A stretch of DNA of 64,000 nucleotides from Lutispora sp003527145 (GTDB lineage Bacteria > Bacillota > Clostridia > Lutisporales > Lutisporaceae), in the NCBI GenBank assembly GCA_029983695.1, contig JASBZB010000006.1:1-64000 (forward strand), written 5' to 3'. The translations under genes and the position numbers were made by a program. Positions within the stretch are counted from its first letter, which is position 1. Each line of letters opens with the position of its first letter. This document shows positions 17,316 to 25,949 of this stretch, piece by piece. The notes beneath the pieces were generated by a model, which saw nothing but the letters and a program-made list of their open reading frames with translations, was not told the DNA's origin and ran no database searches.

Positions 17316-17525
17316 CGTCATAAGTATTCTAAAGGAGTTTGTTTTATGATAGAGGTTGTTCTTAACTAAGCAATTTAATAAGGGACGAAGAGTAGCATTT
17401 CACCTACACAAATAGGTGGTTTTCTTGTTGCCTTCGGATACTATTAGTTAAGAACATCGGCTTCAGTAAAAAATTAAGTATAGTGCATGAATTTCTGCCG
17501 TGCTCTTATTGCACGGCATTTTAAT
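17316..17525 (+). ncRNA. Candidate small RNA or leader with long-range stem and terminator
   Basis: Downstream of the promoter lies AAAGGAG and a 7-codon ORF (ATG 17346, peptide MIEVVLN). Its 3' end, TGTTCTTAACTAA (17357-17369), is perfectly complementary to TTAGTTAAGAACA at 17444-17456. The enclosed 74 bases hold GGGACGAAGAGTAGC and a CACCTA/TAGGTG hairpin. A terminator follows at 17497-17525. I do not recognise it as a known riboswitch. A T-box remnant was considered because of GAAGAGTAG, but no T-box sequence is present. Confidence 0.45.
17497..17525 (+). terminator. Intrinsic terminator 1 after the candidate RNA
   Basis: GCCGTGC (17497-17503), 7-base loop, GCACGGC (17511-17517), then ATTTTAAT. 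Confidence 0.7.
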
Positions 17526-17597
17526 ATTCAAATTTTATTGGTTTTGCAGATTCACCGATTCGGGGAAGCATTTGCATTAATCAGATAGATCTATACG

Positions 17598-17634
17598 AGC
17601 TGCAGGTAAACAGATGTTTGCTTGCAGCTTTTTT
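17598..17634 (+). terminator. Intrinsic terminator 2 before mutS2-like gene
   Basis: A 14-bp stem, AGCTGCAGGTAAAC against GTTTGCTTGCAGCT with one mismatch and an AGAT loop, ends in TTTTTT. Together with the previous hairpin it makes a double stop in the 446-base trpS-mutS2 gap, which otherwise holds no gene. Confidence 0.8.
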
Positions 17635-17707
17635 GATTTGGAAGCGGTAGGCGCAGTGTTCGGAGAGCAAAATATTTAGAAATAAAAGAAAGATGGAGGA
17701 ATAAAAA

Positions 17708-19666
17708 TTGAAAGAGACTGCGATAAAACTGCTGGAATATGACAAGATTAAAGAAAAACTGGCTGAATATGCTGTTTCAGATCAGGCAAAAGGAGTCATA
17801 AAAGAATTAAAGCCATCAACAGATATAAATATAATAGAAGGATGGCTGCATGAAACAACAGAGGGCTGCATGATCATGGACAGATGCTCCAGTGTGCCTC
17901 TATATAGCCTTAAGGGTATTGATAAGGTGGTAAGCAAGCTTGGCAAAGGCGGGATACTATATCCTGAGGAGCTGTCGGCTATATTGGAGCTGCTGGAGAG
18001 CGTCAGGCGCATCAGAAAGTTTATGATTCCAATGCAGGATATAGCTCCAGGCGTGTCATCCTATGCCCTTTCTATGCATGAGCTCAAAGATTTGGCTGAA
18101 GAGATCTCAAATTCCATTGAATATGATATGGTAAGCGACAAGGCAAGTCCCGAGCTGAACAAGATAAGAAAGAAGATAGCTATTACTGACGATCGGATCA
18201 GGCAAAAGCTGAACAGCCTGCTAAATTCGTCAGCATATGCCGCCTATATACAGGAAGCCTTTGTGAGCATGAGAAATGGAAGATATGTGATACCTGTGAA
18301 GAAGGAATACCGCAAGAATATAGAAGGAAGCGTGCTGGACACTTCCGCCAGCGGCTCTACTTTGTTTATTGAGCCGGCCTCAGTAAAAAAGCTCCATGAG
18401 GAATTGAACATGCTAAAGCTGGAGGAAGAAAACGAAGTTTATAAAATATTATCTTTTTTAACCGGCATAGTTGAATCCTATAAGCGTGAATTGTCTATAA
18501 ATATAGAGGCTATGATACATTATGACTTTGTATTTGCAAAGGCTAAGTTCAGTAAATCCCTGGATTGCAGAGAGGTCAAGCTCAATACCAAAAATCATAT
18601 CAGCATTCATAGCGGAAGGCATCCGCTGATAGGCAAGGATGCTGTGCCCATTGATTTCCTTATAGGTGATGATTACAGAGCTTTGGTGATCACAGGGCCG
18701 AATACCGGAGGCAAAACAGTAGCCCTAAAGACCGTCGGGTTGATGACCATGATGGTGCAGTCCGGCTTGCATGTATCCGTCGGAAGCGGAAGCGAGTTCG
18801 CTGTGTTTGAGGATATACTGGTGGATATCGGAGATGGCCAGAGCATAGAGCAGTCCTTGAGCACATTCTCATCACATATAAAAAATATTTCCGCTATCTT
18901 GGAATGTGCCGACTCCGGAGCTCTGGTAATAATTGATGAGCTGGGCTCTGGGACAGATCCCAGCGAAGGTGTGGGCTTGGCTGCTGCAATACTTGAAGAG
19001 ATATATGACATAGGAGCAACGATAATTGCAACTACACATTATAGTGAAATAAAGTCCTTTGCTGCAGCAAAGGATGGCTTTGAGAATGGCTGCATGGAAT
19101 TTGACATAGAAACCTTAAGCCCCATGTACAAATTGAATATCGGCAAAGCGGGAGAAAGCAATGCTCTGCTGATAGCTTTACGGCTCGGGATAAGCAGAAA
19201 TATCGTTGAAAGGGCTCATGAAATAACATATAAGGAGAAAAAGGATTACAGCAATATTTATAAAGAGCCGGATGCGAAGAACGCCAATGCTAAAAGCTTT
19301 ATAAAGCCACGCATTCAGCAGGCTGCAAAATGCACTGAATCGATCTGCGGCAAAAAAGAAGATCAGGAACAAAAAGCAAAGAAGACTTTCCAAATAGGTG
19401 ATTGTGTCTATATCAGCAGCATGGGCAGGACCGGAATTGTTTGCGAATCCGAAAACAGCAAAGGCGAACTGGGTGTAATGGTCATGAAAAAGAAGCTGAA
19501 AGTCAATAAAAAGTGTCTTTCGCTCTATATTCAAGGAGATGAGCTGTACCCCAAAGATTACGACTTCGATATAGTATTTGAAACTAAGGAGAACAGGAAG
19601 AAGAGGCATATTTTAAGCAGAAAGCATGTTGAAGGCCTTGAAATAACAGTTCCGAATAAAGAATAA
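17708..19666 (+). CDS. MutS2-like ATPase lacking the Smr domain
   Basis: TTG 17708 follows GGAGGA by seven bases. The 652-residue protein has the MutS core-clamp region (about 1-300) with DTSASGSTLFIEPASV, which is MutS2-like. The ATPase follows with Walker A GPNTGGKTVALKTVG (about 331-345), Walker B ALVIIDELGSGTDPSEG (about 410-426) and the THYSEIK switch. Full MutS2 is about 785 residues and ends in an Smr nuclease domain with LDLR and GxG motifs. Here the chain stops after a KOW-like segment (RTGIVCESEN) at HILSRKHVEGLEI, so the nuclease is absent. It may rescue collided ribosomes or bind DNA junctions without cutting. That is inference. Confidence 0.88.
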   Translation: MKETAIKLLEYDKIKEKLAEYAVSDQAKGVIKELKPSTDINIIEGWLHETTEGCMIMDRCSSVPLYSLKGIDKVVSKLGKGGILYPEELSAILELLESVRRIRKFMIPMQDIAPGVSSYALSMHELKDLAEEISNSIEYDMVSDKASPELNKIRKKIAITDDRIRQKLNSLLNSSAYAAYIQEAFVSMRNGRYVIPVKKEYRKNIEGSVLDTSASGSTLFIEPASVKKLHEELNMLKLEEENEVYKILSFLTGIVESYKRELSINIEAMIHYDFVFAKAKFSKSLDCREVKLNTKNHISIHSGRHPLIGKDAVPIDFLIGDDYRALVITGPNTGGKTVALKTVGLMTMMVQSGLHVSVGSGSEFAVFEDILVDIGDGQSIEQSLSTFSSHIKNISAILECADSGALVIIDELGSGTDPSEGVGLAAAILEEIYDIGATIIATTHYSEIKSFAAAKDGFENGCMEFDIETLSPMYKLNIGKAGESNALLIALRLGISRNIVERAHEITYKEKKDYSNIYKEPDAKNANAKSFIKPRIQQAAKCTESICGKKEDQEQKAKKTFQIGDCVYISSMGRTGIVCESENSKGELGVMVMKKKLKVNKKCLSLYIQGDELYPKDYDFDIVFETKENRKKRHILSRKHVEGLEITVPNKE

Positions 19667-19717
19667 TAAAGCCTTCAATGTCAAACCTATGGAATATTTA
19701 TGTCCATGTGTGAGAAG

Positions 19718-19746
19718 TTGACTTTATTAGCTATTATTTTTACTAT
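19718..19746 (+). promoter_or_regulatory. Promoter of the SLH protein gene
   Basis: TTGACT (19718-19723), 17-base spacer, TACTAT (19741-19746). A second possible -10 TATAAT is at 19762-19767. Confidence 0.5.
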
Positions 19747-19817
19747 ATTTCTCTTTGTTTATATAATATAATGATTTCGAAATTACATTATGTAAACTAA
19801 AAATCGGGAGGAGAAAT

Positions 19818-21590
19818 ATGATAAATAATCAAAAAGGGAAGAAACTATTAAGTGTATTCCTTTCTGTTGTGCTAGCATTATCAAGCTTTAGCATCGTTTT
19901 TGCAGAATCCTCTGAGATCAGAGGACACTGGGCTGAAAAGCAGCTTGGCGATTGGATCGACAGAGGTTTGATGACGGGATATTTGGATGGCTCATACAAG
20001 CCCAATAACAATATCACAAGATCTGAGTTTGTTGCTTTGGTCAACAGAATATATCAGTTTGATGAAAAAACTGAGCCGGGTTTCACCGATGTTTCTGCCG
20101 AAGCAAACCAATGGGTCTATGATGAAGTTTCCAAAGCAAAGAAAGCAGGCTACATCAATGGCTTTGTAGACGGAAGCTTTAAGCCTAATGACAGCATCAC
20201 AAGACAAGAAGTGGCGGCTATAATTTCCAGGATCGAGAAGCTCGAACCAAATCCGGATTCTGAAATTTTGAAAAACTATGTTGATGCAAATGATATACCG
20301 GAATGGAGCAAAGCTGATATAGGTGCTGTTGTAGTCAAAGGCTATATGAGAGGCACACCGGAAAATCAATTTAAGGCTTTAGCCCAGATAGCAAGAGCGG
20401 AAGTTGTAACAGCATTGGATAGAGTAGCTACAAAGGATCTCACTGCAGCAGATGCAAAACCATTGTTTGATGCGATTAGAAAACAGCAGGAAATCAAGAC
20501 CATGGAAAGCAAGGGGAGCTTGTACCTTGCCCTGAAGGCTGACGGTCTTTCAGAAGAGGAACAGGCAGTATTTGATGAAATAGCTGATGTTGTGAACAGC
20601 ACAAAAATAGATGCTGCTTCCAAAGCCGTTATGAATGATGACGGTACAAAAGTGACAGCGGAGACAAGCCTTTCTGCTAAAGCAAAAGGTTTCGATGTAA
20701 ATACTACAATATGGGTGGACATGGATATGTCCGGCCACACACAGAAGCTTACAGAAGTGGTCAAGGTCCCTGAAATACTTGCCGGTTTTATGCCTGAAGA
20801 GCTCCAGGGAAAAGAATATCTTGTAATAGATGATCAAGGGGCAAATCAGTCAAATGCGGGCAATCCGAAGGAGCTCATGGAGGCAAGCAAAAAACTTCAG
20901 GACAGCATGATGAAGATAATAGAAAAGTATATGGATGAAGCCAATACTGATTTCGGCATTGTTAAGGACAGGGGCATCAAGGTCATCAATACTTCTGAAG
21001 GAAAAGACTATGCGAGGATCTATCAAATCAGATTGGATGATGCAACACTAAAGGCAGTTATAAAGAACTCTGTAAATGATTTGGCTCAGGATAAAGATTT
21101 TATAAAATTGGTCAAAGAATATATGCTGATGATGGCAGAGTTTGAGACAAATCCGGAAGTAAAGGCTGAGTTGGAGAAAGCGGCAGCAGAGCTTGAAAAC
21201 AATACAGATGCTTTCATAGCCAGCTTCAACAAGGCAATGGATATTCTTGACGATGTGAAATTGATAGGGCAAAGAGGTATAGCAATAGACTATACTGTAA
21301 ATAGCCAGGGCTATATTATAAATGAAAAAGGCAATGCTGATTTTGTGGTAGATACAACCAAGCTTGGCAAAGCAATCGCTGAAATAGCCGGTGAAACTGC
21401 AGCGGAAGAGCCGACAACTGCCGGTGTATATTCAATAGGAATTGATTTTGATACTGATATATTCAATATAAATGGGGGCATAAAGGTAGAAATGCCCACA
21501 ATCACAAAAGAAAATTCAATGACGGTTGAAGAACTGGCAGCAGCCTTGGCTGCACAAGCAGAAGCAAATCAGGATGATACAATAGAATAA
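19818..21590 (+). CDS. Secreted S-layer-homology domain protein
   Basis: The 590-residue protein has a cleavable signal peptide (about 1-30, ending near FAES) followed by three SLH repeats (about 33-80, 90-137, 152-200). Each has the HWA/QWVYDEV...GYxxGxxDGxFKPNxxITRxE pattern, and the third is divergent. SLH domains bind pyruvylated wall polymers. The remaining 390 residues contain no domain I recognise. They are rich in Lys, Asp and Glu and look like an alternating helix/strand lipoprotein-type fold (DUF6612-like at most). The ATG follows GGGAGGAG, and a strong terminator follows. Confidence 0.85.
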   Translation: MINNQKGKKLLSVFLSVVLALSSFSIVFAESSEIRGHWAEKQLGDWIDRGLMTGYLDGSYKPNNNITRSEFVALVNRIYQFDEKTEPGFTDVSAEANQWVYDEVSKAKKAGYINGFVDGSFKPNDSITRQEVAAIISRIEKLEPNPDSEILKNYVDANDIPEWSKADIGAVVVKGYMRGTPENQFKALAQIARAEVVTALDRVATKDLTAADAKPLFDAIRKQQEIKTMESKGSLYLALKADGLSEEEQAVFDEIADVVNSTKIDAASKAVMNDDGTKVTAETSLSAKAKGFDVNTTIWVDMDMSGHTQKLTEVVKVPEILAGFMPEELQGKEYLVIDDQGANQSNAGNPKELMEASKKLQDSMMKIIEKYMDEANTDFGIVKDRGIKVINTSEGKDYARIYQIRLDDATLKAVIKNSVNDLAQDKDFIKLVKEYMLMMAEFETNPEVKAELEKAAAELENNTDAFIASFNKAMDILDDVKLIGQRGIAIDYTVNSQGYIINEKGNADFVVDTTKLGKAIAEIAGETAAEEPTTAGVYSIGIDFDTDIFNINGGIKVEMPTITKENSMTVEELAAALAAQAEANQDDTIE

Positions 21591-21596
21591 TAAAGA

Positions 21597-21624
21597 AAAG
21601 CCGGGGATTTTCCTCGGCTTTTTT
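21597..21624. terminator. Terminator between convergent genes
   Basis: AAAAGCCGGGG, ATTTT loop and CCTCGGCTTTTTT. The T run overlaps the stop codon of the minus-strand gene, so it may serve both directions. Confidence 0.85.
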
Positions 21625-21868
21625 ATCTCAATTTGCTTTTTAAGCTTTGCAATTGCTGTTCCATATCGTTGATTTGCTGTCTTATGTCGTCTTGTTTTTC
21701 TTTGCTCGCTATTTGAGCAGCTTTGGTTAAAAACAATGAACCGAGAGCTGTGAAAAGATTTCCCAAAACATTATTATCATCTTCGCTTGCATTGTCGGCA
21801 ATGGCGAGAGTTATCAATACGGCTATTATAATAAAAGAATTTGAATTAATGCAGGAAGAACTCAACAT
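21623..21868 (-). CDS. Small membrane protein, unknown
   Basis: Reading leftward from ATG at 21868, behind a GGGGG ribosome site, gives 81 residues. The N-terminal third (SSSCINSNSFIIIAVLITLAIADN) contains one membrane helix. It is followed by DNASEDDNNVLGNLFTALGSLFLTKAA and a charged amphipathic helix (KEKQDDIRQQINDMEQQLQSLKSK) likely to form a coiled coil. I do not recognise the family. Small spore or membrane scaffold proteins of clostridia can look like this. An upstream in-frame start at 21913 is less likely because it has no ribosome site. Confidence 0.65.
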   Translation of the reverse strand: MLSSSCINSNSFIIIAVLITLAIADNASEDDNNVLGNLFTALGSLFLTKAAQIASKEKQDDIRQQINDMEQQLQSLKSKLR

Positions 21869-22043
21869 AACCCAGCCCCCTATCTCAATAACATAATATG
21901 GACTCGTGCACAAATTGTTACATGTACATACTTCTGACCTTTAGAAAGCATTTTACCGGCATAATCTGAATTGGATAGTGAAATATTGTTAAGGTATGTT
22001 ATTATATTATTGATGAATATTAGGAGCAGGAGGAAGAAAATCA

Positions 22044-22709
22044 GTGAGGTTATATTTGACGAGACATGGACAAACTGTATGGAATATAGAAAGAAGGCTT
22101 CAAGGCTGGAATGATTCGGAGCTCAGCGAAAAAGGCATATCAAATGCAAGAGCCCTGAGAGAGAGGTTGACGGATATCGATTTTTATGAGGTCTATTCAA
22201 GCCCCGTAGGAAGGACTATGAAAACTGCAGAAATTGTAAGCGGCCTGGAAGCTGATAAAATAATACAGGATGAGAATCTGAGGGAGATTCATTTGGGTTC
22301 CTGGGAGGGAAGGCTGACGGATGAGATAGAGCTGGAATATCCGGAAGAATATTCAGCCTTCAGATGCAGCCCCCATCTATATAAAAGATCGGATGCGGAA
22401 TCCTATTATGATGTGCAAAAAAGGGCTTTGATTTCGGTAAACAATGTGATTAAAAAGCATGGGAATACGGATAGGAACATTTTGTTTGTGACTCATACGG
22501 TTACGCTGAAAACAATAATGGCTTATTTTGAGGACAGAGAGTTTGCTAGATTATGGGATCCGCCTTTCATATATGACACAAGCCTAAGCATGGTGGAAAT
22601 AAAAAATGGTACCGGCACAATAGTAATGCATGGAGACATCTCGCATTTTTCCGACTTAAAGGGTTATGAGTTTGTCAAAGATAATCATGTTATTAAGAAG
22701 GATGAATAG
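22044..22709 (+). CDS. Histidine phosphatase family protein
   Basis: GTG 22044 follows CAGGAGGA. The 221-residue protein begins RLYLTRHGQTVWNIERRLQGWNDSELSEKG, with the catalytic RHG. YSSPVGRTMKTAEI, LREIHLGSWEG and FVTHTVTLKTIM (second catalytic His) complete the phosphoglycerate-mutase-like active site. Such proteins are usually small-molecule phosphatases (alpha-ribazole phosphatase, PhoE) rather than glycolytic mutases. No cobalamin genes lie nearby to settle the point. Confidence 0.88.
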   Translation: MRLYLTRHGQTVWNIERRLQGWNDSELSEKGISNARALRERLTDIDFYEVYSSPVGRTMKTAEIVSGLEADKIIQDENLREIHLGSWEGRLTDEIELEYPEEYSAFRCSPHLYKRSDAESYYDVQKRALISVNNVIKKHGNTDRNILFVTHTVTLKTIMAYFEDREFARLWDPPFIYDTSLSMVEIKNGTGTIVMHGDISHFSDLKGYEFVKDNHVIKKDE

Positions 22710-22757
22710 ACGTATCGGGCATCTGAGCAAGAATATTGTTAATAAGGGGGAAATACC

Positions 22758-23663
22758 TTGGAGAAGAAAAATTACGGATTACTGGCCTATATATTGGTAT
22801 GCATAATCTGGGGCTCTACCTATCTGGCGATCAGAGTCGGCGTCCAGAGCTTTCCTCCTTTTCTCTTCGGAGGCATCAGATTTATAACAGCCGGCACCGC
22901 AATTTTATTATTCGGCTATTTTAGAAAACTGGAATTTCCAAAAGAAAAAATTGACTATCTGAAGATTTCCGTGGTGGGCATCTTCCTTCTGGCAATGAGC
23001 AATAGCCTTGTTCTGACTGCAGAGATGAGGGTCAACTCGAGCACCGCAGCATTGCTCATAGCCACCATACCGATATTTATGTCATTGATAGAGCTGTTTA
23101 TCCCCGGAGGCAGCCGCATAAACCTGTCCGGATGGATTGGGATGCTCATAGGCTTTGCCGGAGTGGGCATATTATCTCTAAGCGGCAGCGGCGAGCTTGA
23201 TACCGATATGATAGGCATTATATTGCTGATACTGGCAGGCTTTGCATGGGCTGCCGGCTCTGTATATTCTAAGAGGACAGCATTCAAAGGCTCCATCGTT
23301 GTCCAGATAGGTGTTCAGATGCTATCCGGCGGATTGCTGCAGACCCTCATGGGAATAGCTACGGGGGAAGCGGCGAGACTAAACCCTGAGCCTTCAGGGA
23401 TTTGGGCCTTGTTATATCTGATAATGATGGGCTCTTTGGTGGGCTATACCTCGTATATTTATCTCATAAATGTGTGGCCTATCTCAAAGGCAGGCACTTA
23501 TGCCTATATAAATCCAATAGTTGCAATGTTTCTGGGCTGGCTGCTCCTTGGAGAACCGGTGACCGCCAGAATGATCGTTTCCGCTGTTTTCATACTGGCA
23601 GGAGTATTGGTAGTTCAGAAGTCCAGGGTGGTAGAGAAGGCAGAGGAGAAAATAGAAGCTTAG
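22758..23663 (+). CDS. DMT-superfamily (EamA) transporter
   Basis: TTG 22758 follows AAGGGGG. The 301-residue protein has ten predicted helices in two EamA repeats. IIWGSTYLAIRVGVQSFPPFLFGGIRF and the second-half LINVWPISKAGTYAYINPIVAMFLGWLLLGEPVT are classic for YdcZ/RhaT-like exporters. The substrate is unknown, and amino-acid or metabolite export is the common role. It is not closely similar to the DMT gene at 5.8 kb. Confidence 0.88.
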   Translation: MEKKNYGLLAYILVCIIWGSTYLAIRVGVQSFPPFLFGGIRFITAGTAILLFGYFRKLEFPKEKIDYLKISVVGIFLLAMSNSLVLTAEMRVNSSTAALLIATIPIFMSLIELFIPGGSRINLSGWIGMLIGFAGVGILSLSGSGELDTDMIGIILLILAGFAWAAGSVYSKRTAFKGSIVVQIGVQMLSGGLLQTLMGIATGEAARLNPEPSGIWALLYLIMMGSLVGYTSYIYLINVWPISKAGTYAYINPIVAMFLGWLLLGEPVTARMIVSAVFILAGVLVVQKSRVVEKAEEKIEA

Positions 23664-23675
23664 GAGGGTTTTGCA

Positions 23676-24476
23676 ATGCCTATAGATATATATGATAGGA
23701 ATCAAGAGCATATAGGGATCATAAGAGAGCGATATATTGACACAGATAATGTTTATATGGTAGCTATCACCGATTTAAATTCAGCTGACATTGCCATTGA
23801 TGAAGACAAGCTGAAAAAATATATGGCAGGTATAGTAAAAGTTAAAAGCATATTCGGTAAAATCGATGAAGACAGATTAAAGGAAGAAATTGAAGAGCTC
23901 CGCATTTCTGAGCAGTATGAGCAGCTATCTTATGACGATTTCATAAAATACCTGTTCTTAAAAAATTATTCAGGTAAAAGCATAGAGAATTATTTGGAGA
24001 TCAATGGGTTTCGCGAAGAACTGATCAAAGGATACATACTTTTAGATATCAAGAAGATTGAAATAAAGAATGGGAAGCTTTGCATTGATGATGAGATGGA
24101 TTATATATTAAATGAAACAATAGATTATGACCTGATACCCAAAAATAACTCTCCATATCTCATTGATCAGAGAAAAGACGAAATAACAGATAAAATTAAG
24201 CCTATTTTTGCAAAGATTACAGGCTATCCAATTCTTCAAACGGATATAATGGGCTTCGGAGAAGGCTTTATATTAGGGGGAGACCTTGCAGATTTGGGCG
24301 GAAGAAATCATAGCCATGAAACCATCCTGAGAATAAAATCCGGCAGTTATGAGGATAACATTGTGTTGCCGATAATTGTTTTTGCTAAGGCAGGTATGCC
24401 GATTCAATTATATATTGATGAAAAGAAGATAGAGAAGGTCTTCTGTGATGGAGTGATATATAAGCTTTGGCAGTAA
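23676..24476 (+). CDS. Hypothetical protein, 266 residues
   Basis: The ATG follows TAGGAGGG, 12 bases after the transporter. No family is recognised. The product is soluble, strongly acidic-basic mixed and helix-rich in the first 150 residues. A C-terminal part has GFGEGFILGGDLADLGGRNHSHETILRIKSG, a glycine-rich turn region with His residues. There is no signal peptide, membrane helix or evident metal motif. Shared orientation and tight spacing suggest cotranscription with the transporter. Confidence 0.6.
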   Translation: MPIDIYDRNQEHIGIIRERYIDTDNVYMVAITDLNSADIAIDEDKLKKYMAGIVKVKSIFGKIDEDRLKEEIEELRISEQYEQLSYDDFIKYLFLKNYSGKSIENYLEINGFREELIKGYILLDIKKIEIKNGKLCIDDEMDYILNETIDYDLIPKNNSPYLIDQRKDEITDKIKPIFAKITGYPILQTDIMGFGEGFILGGDLADLGGRNHSHETILRIKSGSYEDNIVLPIIVFAKAGMPIQLYIDEKKIEKVFCDGVIYKLWQ

Positions 24477-24498
24477 AAAGATTTGAGGAGGTGTGCAT

Positions 24499-24903
24499 AT
24501 GGCTGTAGACAATAGTAAAGCGATGATGCTTATAATCTATGTAGAAAATCAGGAGAAGGCCAGGGAGTTCTATAAAAAAGTTCTAGCTATGGAGCCTCTT
24601 ATGGATGTCCCCGGGATGACTGAATTTGAATTGGGTGAAAATGTCCTTCTGGGCATCATGCCTGATGAAGGAATTGCAAGGATATTGGAAGGCAAGGTGA
24701 AAAACCTGGGCAAGTCCGCGGCTGTGCCAAAATGTGAACTATATCTTCCCGTGGATGATCCGGATGAATATTACCATAGGCTGATTGAAGCAGGCGGAAC
24801 GGGAGTTGTTGAGGGAAAAGCAAGGCCATGGGGCGACTATACTGCCTATGGTATGGACCTGGACGGCAATCTGCTTGCCTTCTCAAAAAATATGAATAGA
24901 TAA
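24499..24903 (+). CDS. VOC (glyoxalase-fold) family protein
   Basis: ATG 24499 lies seven bases after AGGAGG. The in-frame GTG 24493 is too close to that site. The 134-residue protein has the two beta-alpha-beta-beta-beta halves of the vicinal-oxygen-chelate fold: AMMLIIYVENQEKAREFYKKVLAMEPL and, in the second half, YLPVDDPDEYYHRLIEAGGTG...PWGDYTAYGMDLDGNLLAF. The metal-binding residues are not fully conserved, so it could be an enzyme or a binding/resistance protein. Confidence 0.85.
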   Translation: MAVDNSKAMMLIIYVENQEKAREFYKKVLAMEPLMDVPGMTEFELGENVLLGIMPDEGIARILEGKVKNLGKSAAVPKCELYLPVDDPDEYYHRLIEAGGTGVVEGKARPWGDYTAYGMDLDGNLLAFSKNMNR

Positions 24904-24926
24904 GGCGGCATATGATTGCCGCCTTG
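24902..24926. terminator. Hairpin between convergent genes
   Basis: AAGGCGGCA, TATGAT loop, TGCCGCCTT: a perfect 9-bp stem directly after the VOC stop. There is little T run on either strand, so this is a probable but not ideal terminator. Confidence 0.55.
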
Positions 24927-24939
24927 TCTGCTAAAGATC

Positions 24940-25404
24940 TTAGCGCATCAGTCTTATTACACCGCAAGCTAATTTTTTGCCTGAATTGCCAGCAGGCTGA
25001 GTTCGATAATCATCCGGATTTTCATGGATGACTATAGATTTGTCTACTATATCCCGGACCATGAATCTATCGGTAAAAAAGCACATCAAGGCTCTGCCGT
25101 TGTTAGAGAATAGCACGGGGAAATCTCCCGCGTGATTGCCATGGGGCTGATTGTCCGGGTTCCAGTGCTCTCCGGTGGATGGGAAAGGATTTTCTGCAGT
25201 GCCCGGGCTGCAGTCACCAGTTTGATGAATATGGAAACCGTGAGGGCCTATAGGGGACTGGTTATTCACAGCAGGCTTGTATCTTGGAAGACCGCGTACA
25301 GAAACGCATACTTGAACGCCGCCTGCAACGTCTGTAAAATATATGGAGCCGGATAAGGATGGCGCTAAAGGCCCTCCTCTTATAATGGCGGATGCAGTTG
25401 CCAT
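24940..25404 (-). CDS. Cu/Zn superoxide dismutase family protein
   Basis: The 154-residue protein carries the SodC signature HGFHIHQTGDC (Cu-binding His58 and His60, disulfide Cys65), GEHWNPDNQPHGNHAGDFPVLF (bridging and Zn-site His and Asp), a later Cu ligand in IVIHENPDD (His127), and GKKLACGVIRL with the partner Cys147. All metal ligands appear present, so activity is plausible. There is no signal peptide, unlike most SodC, so it may stay in the cytosol like Bacillus YojM-type proteins. It is the only gene on the minus strand between 21.9 and 29.7 kb. Confidence 0.88.
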   Translation of the reverse strand: MATASAIIRGGPLAPSLSGSIYFTDVAGGVQVCVSVRGLPRYKPAVNNQSPIGPHGFHIHQTGDCSPGTAENPFPSTGEHWNPDNQPHGNHAGDFPVLFSNNGRALMCFFTDRFMVRDIVDKSIVIHENPDDYRTQPAGNSGKKLACGVIRLMR

Positions 25405-25507
25405 AAATTTGATTCACCCTTTCTTTTTAATGCTGCATATAATCATAATATGCAGAATAGAGCCATATGTGTAAGTAAAGCAAAAATGAACTGGAGGAGA
25501 TTTAGTA

Positions 25508-25837
25508 ATGGCTGAAATTAATTTCAAAATAAGCATAACCCCTAAGGCAGCATGTGATATGCTGCAGGAATTAGACAGTGCAGAGCTTATATATGATGAG
25601 CTGAAACGCCCTGCGCCGGGAAAGGAAATTGCTATTTTAGTCTTCGAAAAATACTATTTCAGATCTGAAAACAGAGCGGCAATGACCGTTATAATAGATA
25701 ATTTCGAAGGCGTCACATATGTAAAGGCAATAGCTGCCGGAAGCTCCCAGGGCTTCATATTTAACTTTGACTGGGGTGCTGCGGATAATTTTGTGGAAAG
25801 CGTAAGGAAAGTTTTCAAAGAATATATTTTAGAATAA
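25508..25837 (+). CDS. DUF6054-like family protein
   Basis: The 109-residue protein starts at an ATG after CTGGAGGAG. Its pattern, an N-terminal ISITPKAACDMLQELDSAELIYDE segment, then EIAILVFEKYYFRSENRAAMTVIIDNFEGVT and a conserved AAGSSQGFIFNFDWGAADNF block, fits a small clostridial family I recall as DUF6054. Function is unknown. It looks like a compact alpha/beta domain, cytosolic and without cysteines beyond one. Confidence 0.6.
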   Translation: MAEINFKISITPKAACDMLQELDSAELIYDELKRPAPGKEIAILVFEKYYFRSENRAAMTVIIDNFEGVTYVKAIAAGSSQGFIFNFDWGAADNFVESVRKVFKEYILE

Positions 25838-25949
25838 ATTTTGAATATGTAAAATCCTATTATATAATTCACTTGTAATTCATTGAACAATGGTAGGGAA
25901 TTATGAACCAGCTAATATTTAGATTTAAGCAATGAAAGGCGGATAAGAA

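Noticed and set aside
17370..17443. T-box leader suspected from GGGACGAAGAGTAGC
   Set aside because: No specifier context, no TGGNACCGCG core and no aminoacyl-tRNA or amino-acid gene directly downstream.
25132..25356. 74-codon + strand ORF opposite sodC
   Set aside because: It is an antisense shadow of the strongly conserved superoxide dismutase and has no ribosome site.
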